A DNA stretch of 19,648 nt, from the NCBI GenBank assembly GCA_022712775.1, contig JAFLJZ010000115.1, positions 1-19,648 on the forward strand, read 5' to 3'. The translations under genes were made by a program, and so were the position numbers. This stretch comes from Sulfurimonas sp. GTDB taxonomy: Bacteria > Campylobacterota > Campylobacteria > Campylobacterales > Sulfurimonadaceae. Positions 13,749-19,648 of this stretch are shown here, piece by piece. Position 1 is the first letter of the stretch. Each line of letters opens with the position of its first letter. Below the pieces are notes generated by a model. The model worked only from the letters and a program-made list of their open reading frames with translations. It had not been told where the DNA came from and made no database searches.

Positions 13749-15215
13749 ATGAATCTTTTGTATATTGAAAGTGATGATGAATTTAGGCTCGAAGTTACTG
13801 ACTTATTAAAAGAATTTTTCAATAACATCTATGTTTCTAACCTTGCCAAGAACAGTATAGAACTATTTAAAGAACACCATCCACAAGTAATTATTATTGA
13901 CATTGATATCCATGTATACTATTTTGATTGGCTTAAAATAGCTAGACATATGAAAGAGATACATCCGGAGGTAAAAATAATACTCTTATCTATGGAAGAT
14001 AAGAAGAAAAATTTCTTAGATGCTATAGATGTAGGTGTTACAAAATTTTTAGAAAAACCAATTGAACCCAATCAACTATCAGACGCTATACAACTAGCTA
14101 TAAATCAAATAGATTATGAAAAAAATAGAAGAATCTTTTATACATATATACATAGCCTTTTTAATTATAGAAAAACAATGATTATGATGATGAAAGATGA
14201 TATTCCAATTTTAGTTAATTATATATTTTTAGAATTCTTTGGTGTAGAGAGTATTCATGAGTTTAATAGAAGGTACAAAGATTTAGGAGATCTTTTTTTA
14301 TATCATAAAGAGTATTTGTATAATACTTCTACTGGAGACTGGCTAAACATTGTCTCTAAAGATACCCAAAAACAGTACCATGTACAAATAAAAAATAAAG
14401 ATGATGAAACTAGACACTTTATACTAAAGTATCATGAGATTGAAGAAGAGGAATCTTACTCAATTATTTCACTTGATGATATTACAAAACTGCTTTCAAG
14501 TAAAAACCATACTGATATAAACGAAAAAATGCCACCAAAAGAGGAAAGAAACAACATTCTTAAATCACTTGCTTTACTTAAAAGAAATGAAGTTAAAGTC
14601 CATATGTATAATTATTATAAAGGTTTGACTATTGTACATGATGCATTTATTACAGATGTTAAGAAAGACAGCGTATCTTTAAAAACAGACTTCCTACAAC
14701 AAAAAGCTATACAGATTGAGGGAAAATCTTTAATATCATCAGAAGTAATACCCTACACAATCGCTTGCAATAAAGTCTCTAATATTAGTTATGAAAAACA
14801 AACCGTTGAACTAGAAAATATACATATCTCACAAACATCACCTGCAACAAGAAAAACAATTCGTCTAGAGCCAGAAAAAGAACACAAGGTGTATATTTCT
14901 ATAAATAAAAAAGAAGTTGCTGTAGACATAAAAATAGTTGATATTTCATTTGATTCCGTTCAATTAAAGTTTGATAAGGTACCAGCTTTACACAAATATG
15001 ATAAAGTTCTTATAAATATGATTTTAATTTGTGAGGATAAACCTTTAGTAATAAACACAAAAGCTACAGTTGTTAAAGAAACCGCACAAGAGCATAATTC
15101 TAGTGTAGCCTTTGTTCTTAAGCTAAGTCTTAAGAACAAAGAACTTATGCTTAAATACATCTCAGCGAGACAAATAGAGCTAATTAGAGAGTTTAAAGCA
15201 CTAAAAGATAAATAA
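13749..15215 (+). CDS. Response regulator with REC, PAS-like and PilZ domains
   Basis: A 488-aa cytoplasmic protein. Residues 1-120 form a receiver domain: acidic pocket E7/D9/D10, phosphoacceptor D51 (IIIDIDI), S81 in the Thr/Ser position and K103 (FLEKPI). Residues about 150-245 look like a PAS domain (ILVNYIFLEFFGVESIHEFN ... SIISLDDIT). Residues about 275-360 are a beta-rich segment like the N-terminal domain of YcgR-type proteins, and 368-480 a PilZ domain with R368-x3-R372 and D398-x-S400; the Gly expected at 403 (DxSxxG) is Ser. It probably couples phosphorelay input and c-di-GMP to an output; the target is unknown. No cognate kinase is nearby. The ribosome binding site is AGGA. Confidence 0.85.
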   Translation: MNLLYIESDDEFRLEVTDLLKEFFNNIYVSNLAKNSIELFKEHHPQVIIIDIDIHVYYFDWLKIARHMKEIHPEVKIILLSMEDKKKNFLDAIDVGVTKFLEKPIEPNQLSDAIQLAINQIDYEKNRRIFYTYIHSLFNYRKTMIMMMKDDIPILVNYIFLEFFGVESIHEFNRRYKDLGDLFLYHKEYLYNTSTGDWLNIVSKDTQKQYHVQIKNKDDETRHFILKYHEIEEEESYSIISLDDITKLLSSKNHTDINEKMPPKEERNNILKSLALLKRNEVKVHMYNYYKGLTIVHDAFITDVKKDSVSLKTDFLQQKAIQIEGKSLISSEVIPYTIACNKVSNISYEKQTVELENIHISQTSPATRKTIRLEPEKEHKVYISINKKEVAVDIKIVDISFDSVQLKFDKVPALHKYDKVLINMILICEDKPLVINTKATVVKETAQEHNSSVAFVLKLSLKNKELMLKYISARQIELIREFKALKDK

Positions 15216-15313
15216 GTGCTTCGCAAAAACGATTAGCTAGTATCCAAAAGACAAAATAACTCACAAATCAACTTCAAGAACAACTAGGGGAACTACACTC
15301 TAAAATTATCAAT

Positions 15314-15394
15314 TTATGTTTGATGCAGGTCATTTTTTATCATTTGTGCTACCCACTCTTTATTTTTTTTAAAAAAGTTTTCAATTTTTTTCAT
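15314..15394 (-). pseudogene. N-terminal remnant of a beta-carbonic anhydrase gene
   Basis: From the ATG at 15394, with AAAGGA six bases upstream, the minus strand encodes MKKIENFFKKNKEWVAQMIK then NDLHQT and a stop. The pattern M-x2-IE-x-FF-x-NNK-x-WA-x-I-x3-DP-x-FF is, from memory, the start of Can-type beta-carbonic anhydrases; here it ends where DPxFF should begin. The zinc-binding motifs (CSDSR, H-x2-C) are absent. The start region is well preserved but the remaining ~190 codons are gone. A short unrelated peptide with chance similarity cannot be excluded. Confidence 0.45.
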
Positions 15395-15644
15395 GATGCG
15401 TCCTTTAATTTCACTATCTTATTATACTTATAGACGTATTTATTTGACTTTTAAGAAAAAAAACACCCTTAAATATGGGAAAAATCAAAATAAATCAATA
15501 TATAAAGATACTTAATAATTTATTTCGCTATACTTTCACTAATAAAAGATGATTTAAGTTACATCTTTAGTATGCTTTACATTGATGACTTCTAGTTATG
15601 CAGTATGATCCACCTAAAAGAAAACTTTATATTAGATTTTAAAC

Positions 15645-15662
15645 TACCTCAGAGATGAGGTA
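15645..15662 (+). promoter_or_regulatory. Hairpin in the csp leader
   Basis: TACCTC-AGAGAT-GAGGTA, a perfect 6-bp stem with a 6-base loop, ends about 10 bases before the AAAGG ribosome binding site of csp. Cold-shock mRNAs often carry structured leaders that control translation by temperature; such a role here is inferred. Confidence 0.45.
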
Positions 15663-15685
15663 CATTCAAACACAAAGGCATTACA

Positions 15686-15904
15686 ATGGGAACATTAGTA
15701 AACGGTACAATTAAATGGTTTAACGAAGACAAAGGTTTCGGATTTATCGAACAAGAAGATGGTGGAAAAGATGTATTCGTACATTTCCGTCAAGTTAACA
15801 ACTCAGGTCACGGACGTGTTTCACTAAACGAAGGTCAAAAAGTAACTTTCGAAATTGGTGAAGGCGAAAAAGGCCCTCAAGCAGAAAACGTTACAGGTCT
15901 GTAA
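15686..15904 (+). CDS. Cold-shock protein (CspA family)
   Basis: A 72-aa single cold-shock domain that binds single-stranded RNA and DNA and acts as an RNA chaperone. RNP1 is KGFGFIE (residues 16-22), RNP2 is VFVHF (30-34), and the start [13 protein letters not shown] is typical; the end [10 protein letters not shown] is usual for the family, as is the length. AAAGG precedes the ATG. Base composition is less A/T-rich than its neighbours, as expected for a strongly expressed gene. A terminator follows 9 bp after the stop, so it is a single-gene transcript. Confidence 0.96.
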   Translation: MGTLVNGTIKWFNEDKGFGFIEQEDGGKDVFVHFRQVNNSGHGRVSLNEGQKVTFEIGEGEKGPQAENVTGL

Positions 15905-15913
15905 TCTTTTCAC

Positions 15914-15935
15914 ATGAGCGGATCTTTCCGCTCAT
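15914..15935 (+). terminator. Transcription terminator of csp
   Basis: A perfect 9-bp stem ATGAGCGGA / TCCGCTCAT with the 4-base loop TCTT, starting 9 bp after the csp stop. There is only a weak T run after it. Confidence 0.7.
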
Positions 15936-16068
15936 AATATCTACTATCTACCTCTTAGAACACCCTCATTTATTTAGCATCTATTTTATAAAACCGTAAT
16001 AGTTAAAAAACTCCTCATGTTTTAATCTATATCTACCTCCTAGTTGTATTTTTATACTATACTGTCGA

Positions 16069-16089
16069 GGTACCCCTTGAGGGTCTAAA
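16069..16089 (+). repeat. GC-rich motif upstream of the hemerythrin gene, shared with IS orfA
   Basis: GGTACCCCTTGAGGGTCTAAA in the leader of the hemerythrin gene matches the minus strand of 11178-11198 in the broken orfA at 18 of 21 positions, including CCCCTTGAGGGT. It can form a small hairpin (ACCC/GGGT). It may be a dispersed short repeat or chance. Confidence 0.35.
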
Positions 16090-16100
16090 AAGGAATTTCA

Positions 16101-16532
16101 ATGGGAATAATATATGCCGAACAAGTAGACTGCATGAGTCTTGATTCAATGCAAGAGACACATGAGCGTGAAATTAAAATTTTAAATGATATTGATAAAC
16201 TTGCGACTAAACATCAGCTACACAAAACAGAACCAGATGAACTAATAGCAAAAATAGAAGAGTATATTGTACATGTCAAAGAACATTTTGCAAGCGAAGA
16301 ACGCTTAATGGAAAAATATGATTTTCCTTCTTATGATATGCACAAAACAGCGCATGATATGTTTTTAGCAGACCTTGATTATGCAACTAAGCAATGGAAA
16401 AGATCTGGAAATATAGAAAAGATTACTAACTTTGTACGTAAAACACCTGAGTGGATTGTTTTACATGTAAATACAGTAGATACTCCAACAGCAAATTACC
16501 TTGTAGCAAAGATAGAAAAAGAATCAAAATAA
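16101..16532 (+). CDS. Bacteriohemerythrin
   Basis: A 143-aa four-helix-bundle protein with a di-iron site that reversibly binds O2. All seven usual ligands can be placed: H21 (ETHERE), H62 and E66 (EHFASEE), H81 and H85 (MHKTAH), H122 and D127 (LHVNTVD). Stand-alone members may store, deliver or sense oxygen, useful to a microaerobic sulphur oxidiser. AAAAAGGA precedes the ATG, and TATACT about 45 bp upstream is a likely -10 box. A strong terminator follows, so it is monocistronic. Confidence 0.93.
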   Translation: MGIIYAEQVDCMSLDSMQETHEREIKILNDIDKLATKHQLHKTEPDELIAKIEEYIVHVKEHFASEERLMEKYDFPSYDMHKTAHDMFLADLDYATKQWKRSGNIEKITNFVRKTPEWIVLHVNTVDTPTANYLVAKIEKESK

Positions 16533-16541
16533 GTATACTAA

Positions 16542-16574
16542 CTCCGGTCATAAAACCGGAGGTTTTGTAGTTTT
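16542..16574 (+). terminator. Rho-independent terminator of the hemerythrin gene
   Basis: A 7-bp GC-rich stem CTCCGGT / ACCGGAG (16542-16548 / 16555-16561) with a 6-base loop, followed by GTTTTGTAGTTTT. It may also stop transcription coming from the opposite strand. Confidence 0.8.
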
Positions 16575-16576
16575 GT

Positions 16577-16678
16577 CTAACCTTGCGCTTTTTTCAGCTT
16601 TTTGTCATTACGCTTTTCTTTTAAAGATTTCGTTGGTGCTTTTTTTACCGATTTTTGAGAGTCTTTACCTTTTGCCAT
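16577..16678 (-). CDS. Very small Lys-rich protein, 33 aa
   Basis: Minus-strand frame MAKGKDSQKSVKKAPTKSLK followed by EKRNDKKLKKAQG. About two fifths of the residues are Lys or Arg. Two ATG codons are adjacent (16681 and 16678); the second is spaced better from AAAGGA. Small basic proteins with MAKGKDS...KSLKEKR are, as I recall, found in many bacteria and are of unknown function; nucleic-acid or ribosome binding is a guess. It ends almost at the hemerythrin terminator, which may serve it from the other side. Confidence 0.6.
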   Translation of the reverse strand: MAKGKDSQKSVKKAPTKSLKEKRNDKKLKKAQG

Positions 16679-16754
16679 CATTTTTCCTTTGATTTAAATT
16701 TGTTATTCCTGTAGTCTGCTTAGATTGTATACAATTTACGCTTAAAGCTAACGA

Positions 16755-16895
16755 TTACTTCTCTGGAGAAGTTGTATCTTCTTCTTGTGTTTCTTCATTT
16801 TTTTGAGCTAATTTTTTCTTACGCTTTTCTTCTTTTTTTTTCTCTTTTTCAAGTTCACGTGTATGTTTTGCATAACTGTAGTTTGTTTTAGCCAT
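16755..16895 (-). CDS. Very small charged protein, 46 aa
   Basis: Minus-strand frame starting MAKTNYSYAKHTRELEKEKK, then KEEKRKKKLAQKNEETQEED and TTSPEK. The ATG has TAGGA six bases upstream. The start MAKTNYSY-K with a Lys/Glu-rich helix is, from memory, shared by small proteins in many proteobacteria with no assigned function. The basic first two thirds and acidic tail suggest a single charged helix that might bind RNA. It lies 76 bp upstream of the 33-aa gene on the same strand, possibly one transcript. Confidence 0.65.
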   Translation of the reverse strand: MAKTNYSYAKHTRELEKEKKKEEKRKKKLAQKNEETQEEDTTSPEK

Positions 16896-17015
16896 TAATA
16901 ATCCTATTTTTTAATATTTGGTATGACCTATAGTATAGCGAGTTTTATTACCTAATACTCTCAATGAACAAAAAATATCTAAACATAGAGTATACTTCCA
17001 AAAAGAATATACTTA

Positions 17016-19112
17016 ATGAAAATCCTAATTACCCTACTCGCTAAAAAAACAAACCTCAAACCTGAGTACATAAAAAATATACTTAAACTTTTAGATGAAA
17101 GCTCAACCATCCCCTTCATAGCAAGATACCGTAAAGAGATGACAGGGGCAGCTGATGATGAAGTGCTTCGTGAATTTGAAACTATATATCTTAGTAGTAA
17201 AAAACTCTTAGAGAGAAAAGCAGAAGTTTCTCGTCTTATACAAGAACGAGCCACTCTAACAGAGGCTCTAAAAACTAGTATTGAATCAGCAGACACACTT
17301 CGAATACTAGAAGACATATACAGACCATTTAAAGAGAAGAAGAACACAAGGGCAACCACAGCTATAGCAAACGGTCTTACTCCACTAGCAAACACACTAC
17401 AAAGTGCAAGACTTACAAGAGAACAATTTAATGCAGAAGCTACAAAATTCTTAAAAAAAGATATTAAAACAGTAGACGATGCAATCAAAGGTGCTCAAGA
17501 TATATTGGCAGAGAGATATGCTGAACTTCCTCGAGAAAGAGAAGCCGTGCGTAATACAATCCTTAGATTCGGAAATCTTGAAACTAAAAAAATAAAATCA
17601 TTCAAAGACGAGGGTACTTATAAAAATCTTGCAGATAAAAGTGAAAAAGTAGCCTATATTCCATCACATAGATACCTAGCTATTATGAGAGCAGTAAAAG
17701 AAAAAGAGTTAAGTGTTAAAATTACTATAGATACAGACAGAGTCTTTGAGAACATTAAACAATATAAGATTCCAAAATCTTCTCAAAACTCTTCTACCCT
17801 ACTTCTTCAAGCTTACAAAGATGGTTTTAAACGACTTCTCTACCCTTCACTTGAGCGAGAAGTACATTCTGGGCTAAAAGAAAAAGCAGATTTATCAGCT
17901 ATATCTTTGTTTGGTAAAAACTTAAGTCAACTTCTTATGAGTAGACCAGTTATTAATCGAGTAATTCTTGGCGTTGACCCTGCATTTGTTAGTGGATGTA
18001 AACTTGCGGTTATTGATGAAAATGGAAATTATCTTGAACATGCAGTTATCTACCCTACTAAGCCAAAAGAAGATTATAACTCTTCTAAAGCAAAAGTACT
18101 TTCTCTTTCAAAGAAGTACAAGATAACAGGAGTAGCAATAGGGAATGGTACGGCATCAAGAGAGACGCAAGAGTTTTTTGCAAGACTCAATGTTGAGGAG
18201 AATGTAAATCTTAACTATACAGTTGTATCAGAAGCTGGAGCCTCTGTATATAGTGCGTCTAAACTAGCACAAGATGAGTATCCTACTTTAGATGTAACAA
18301 TACGAGGGGCAATATCAATAGCACAAAGACTTCGTGATCCTATGGCTACCCTCGTTAAGATAGACCCTAAGTCTCTTGGTATTGGGCAATACCAACACGA
18401 TGTTGACCAAAAACTCCTCAAAAAAAGGCTTGATGATACAACTATGGATATAGTGAATCGTGTAGGAGTAGATATCAACTCGGCCTCTAGCGCACTCCTT
18501 ACACATGTAGCAGGCATAGGTAATACAATAGCAAAAAATATTATTAACTACAGAGATACAAACGGCAATTTTACAACTAAAAGCCAACTTTTAAAAGTAA
18601 AGGGTTTAGGTAAAAAGGCGTATGAGCAAGCTGTCGGATTTATTCGGATTAAAGGTTCTAATAATATTTTTGATAACACAGGCATACATCCAGAAAGCTA
18701 TAAAGTAGCCTCCCATTTACAGAATCTAGATTTAAATACTATAGATATACACCAAACTGCCAAAGAGTTGGGTGTTGGTACACAAACGCTTCAAGATATT
18801 ATTAGAGAGTTACAAAAGCCTGGGTTTGATCCTAGAGAAGACTTGCCAGCTATTCCTTTTAAAGAAGGACTCTCTGATATTAAGATGCTCAAAGAGGGAA
18901 GCTTTGTGAGTGGAATCGTAAGAAATATAGTTGACTTTGGAGCCTTTGTAGATATTGGTCTTAAAAATGATGGCCTTGTTCATATTTCAAAGATGAGTGC
19001 AAAAAGAATTAAACATCCTTTGGAGATTCTCTCACTTAACCAATATCTTCCACAAATTGAAGTGGTTTCTATTGATTATGCTAGTGGTAAGATTGGTTTG
19101 AGTTTGGTTTAG
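17016..19112 (+). CDS. tex: Tex family RNA-binding transcription accessory protein
   Basis: A 698-aa cytoplasmic protein. An N-terminal Tex helical region (SSTIPFIARYRKEMTGAADD) covers about residues 1-190. A YqgF-like RNase H fold starts near 316 (ILGVDPAFVSGCKLAVID), helix-hairpin-helix motifs lie at about 495-555 (VAGIGNTIAKNI, VKGLGKKAYEQA), and an S1 domain at 626-698 (GSFVSGIVRNIVDFGAFVDIG). The protein ends with the S1 domain and is a little shorter than E. coli YhgF. Tex binds nucleic acid and affects transcription and transcript stability. The ribosome binding site is weak (AAAGAA). Its stop overlaps the end of ytoQ by four bases, convergently. Confidence 0.95.
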   Translation: MKILITLLAKKTNLKPEYIKNILKLLDESSTIPFIARYRKEMTGAADDEVLREFETIYLSSKKLLERKAEVSRLIQERATLTEALKTSIESADTLRILEDIYRPFKEKKNTRATTAIANGLTPLANTLQSARLTREQFNAEATKFLKKDIKTVDDAIKGAQDILAERYAELPREREAVRNTILRFGNLETKKIKSFKDEGTYKNLADKSEKVAYIPSHRYLAIMRAVKEKELSVKITIDTDRVFENIKQYKIPKSSQNSSTLLLQAYKDGFKRLLYPSLEREVHSGLKEKADLSAISLFGKNLSQLLMSRPVINRVILGVDPAFVSGCKLAVIDENGNYLEHAVIYPTKPKEDYNSSKAKVLSLSKKYKITGVAIGNGTASRETQEFFARLNVEENVNLNYTVVSEAGASVYSASKLAQDEYPTLDVTIRGAISIAQRLRDPMATLVKIDPKSLGIGQYQHDVDQKLLKKRLDDTTMDIVNRVGVDINSASSALLTHVAGIGNTIAKNIINYRDTNGNFTTKSQLLKVKGLGKKAYEQAVGFIRIKGSNNIFDNTGIHPESYKVASHLQNLDLNTIDIHQTAKELGVGTQTLQDIIRELQKPGFDPREDLPAIPFKEGLSDIKMLKEGSFVSGIVRNIVDFGAFVDIGLKNDGLVHISKMSAKRIKHPLEILSLNQYLPQIEVVSIDYASGKIGLSLV

Positions 19113-19540
19113 CGGACTAAATGTTTGAGTACCTCAACAACCTGTGATTGAGAGCTTACAACTGCTGATGCCGCTGCGTCAATCTCTTTTAACGCATGAA
19201 TAAAATCTTGAGGATGAATTACAATTAATTTTTTGCCGAGTGCAGTTGCATACCCGGCATCAAAAGCCGCATTCCATTGCTTGTATTTTTCTCCAAACTT
19301 AACAACTACTATATCTGCTTGTTTGAGATAGGTATGATTTCTCATAGAATTTATCTTTGCACTTACATGGTCGTTATAAAAATCACTTCCCTGTTCACCC
19401 GCTACATTCTTCCCTATATCATCACTATTGGCATGTTCTGATTCTGGTGTAAGAAATTTAATGTCATACTCTTTACAAGCCCTTACAATTTCTTCTCTCC
19501 AGTTTGAGTGAATTTCTCCTCCAAGATATACTGTATACAT
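19109..19540 (-). CDS. YtoQ family protein
   Basis: A 143-aa protein with the YtoQ pattern: start YTVYLGGEIHSNWREEI, then DDIGKNVAGEQG, INSMRNHTYLKQADIVVVKF and GEKYKQWNAAFDAGYATALGKKLIVI. The fold is related to nucleoside 2-deoxyribosyltransferases; the substrate of YtoQ is not known. AAAGGA precedes the ATG by six bases. It is convergent with tex (4-bp overlap) and divergent from the gene expected after 19648. Confidence 0.9.
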   Translation of the reverse strand: MYTVYLGGEIHSNWREEIVRACKEYDIKFLTPESEHANSDDIGKNVAGEQGSDFYNDHVSAKINSMRNHTYLKQADIVVVKFGEKYKQWNAAFDAGYATALGKKLIVIHPQDFIHALKEIDAAASAVVSSQSQVVEVLKHLVR

Positions 19541-19618
19541 TTTAATTCCTTTGGTTATTTTACGTATTATCTCTTAAATTCTGTTATTAATTTATCACAA
19601 ATCAGTTACACTTTTTGA

Positions 19619-19648
19619 TATAATTATATAATACTTTATAAGTAGGAG
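19619..19648 (+). promoter_or_regulatory. Promoter and Shine-Dalgarno for a gene beyond the window
   Basis: Two TATAAT boxes (19619-19624, 19627-19632) are followed by AGGAG at the last five bases of the window, so a plus-strand gene should start within about ten bases after it. Confidence 0.55.

Larger units (their letters stand above)
15216..15685. other. 470-bp region between the PilZ regulator and csp
   Basis: No complete gene is seen. It holds a carbonic anhydrase remnant on the minus strand (15314-15394) and the promoter and leader of the cold-shock gene. TATACT near 15528 and A/T-rich boxes near 15630 are possible -10 elements of csp; a long leader would suit a cold-shock mRNA. Confidence 0.5.

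Noticed and set aside
16979..18587. Minus-strand frames within tex
   Set aside because: They are antisense to a well-conserved gene and are rich in Ser/Val/Phe as expected of shadow frames.
1..19648. tRNA genes, rRNA genes, CRISPR arrays, integrase attachment sites
   Set aside because: None could be recognised by eye; no regularly spaced repeats and no cloverleaf-like segments were found.

Overview
The window looks like chromosomal DNA of a Campylobacterota (epsilonproteobacterial) species, most like Sulfurimonas or a relative. This is inferred from the AT-rich sequence, the gene order mobB-fbp-small ORF-metG and gltX-yggT-slt, and protein resemblance recalled from memory. No rRNA, tRNA or CRISPR array was seen.

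Layout. Positions 1-2123 (minus strand) hold metG (5' part only), a small Cys protein, fbp and mobB. A 268-bp nested inverted-repeat element separates fbp from mobB. A lipoprotein gene (2224-2697, plus) runs convergently into slt. The block slt-yggT-gltX (2630-5829, minus) is a tight operon. Divergent from it are an unknown 113-aa gene and glnS, which encodes glutaminyl-tRNA synthetase fused to a C-terminal YqeY domain. Positions 8542-11410 form a decayed stretch: a radical SAM pseudogene, an unknown small gene, the N-terminal part of a secreted protein, an IS3-family element whose orfA is broken and whose orfB is intact, and the C-terminal scrap of a RelE/ParE toxin. Positions 11494-13658 are accessory genes: a stand-alone FliG middle domain, a zinc-ribbon membrane protein, a Phd/YefM-RelE toxin-antitoxin pair and two small membrane proteins. 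After these come a REC-PAS-PilZ regulator (13749-15215), a remnant of a carbonic anhydrase gene, a cold-shock protein, a bacteriohemerythrin, two very small Lys-rich proteins, tex and a convergent ytoQ. The window ends with a promoter and Shine-Dalgarno sequence for a gene beyond it.

Most notable points. (1) The gltX product is of the GluRS2 type, which in this phylum normally makes Glu-tRNA(Gln) for GatCAB. It has lost the segment that should carry the KMSKS loop, and it has odd residues at other conserved sites. Its divergent neighbour is a complete GlnRS. Direct charging of tRNA(Gln) may have made GluRS2 redundant, leaving it to decay or change role. (2) The 1355-1622 element has two diverged copies of a ~60-bp core in opposite orientation. 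Each core sits between its own inverted flanks, and the whole is nested in a perfect 33-bp inverted repeat that contains the fbp ribosome binding site and the mobB stop codon. (3) The accessory region holds a FliG middle domain on its own and several gene fragments.

Functional links inside the window are limited: an aminoacylation cluster (metG, gltX, glnS), an autoregulated toxin-antitoxin pair, and one c-di-GMP/phosphorelay regulator. Identifications were made by eye; no database search was run.
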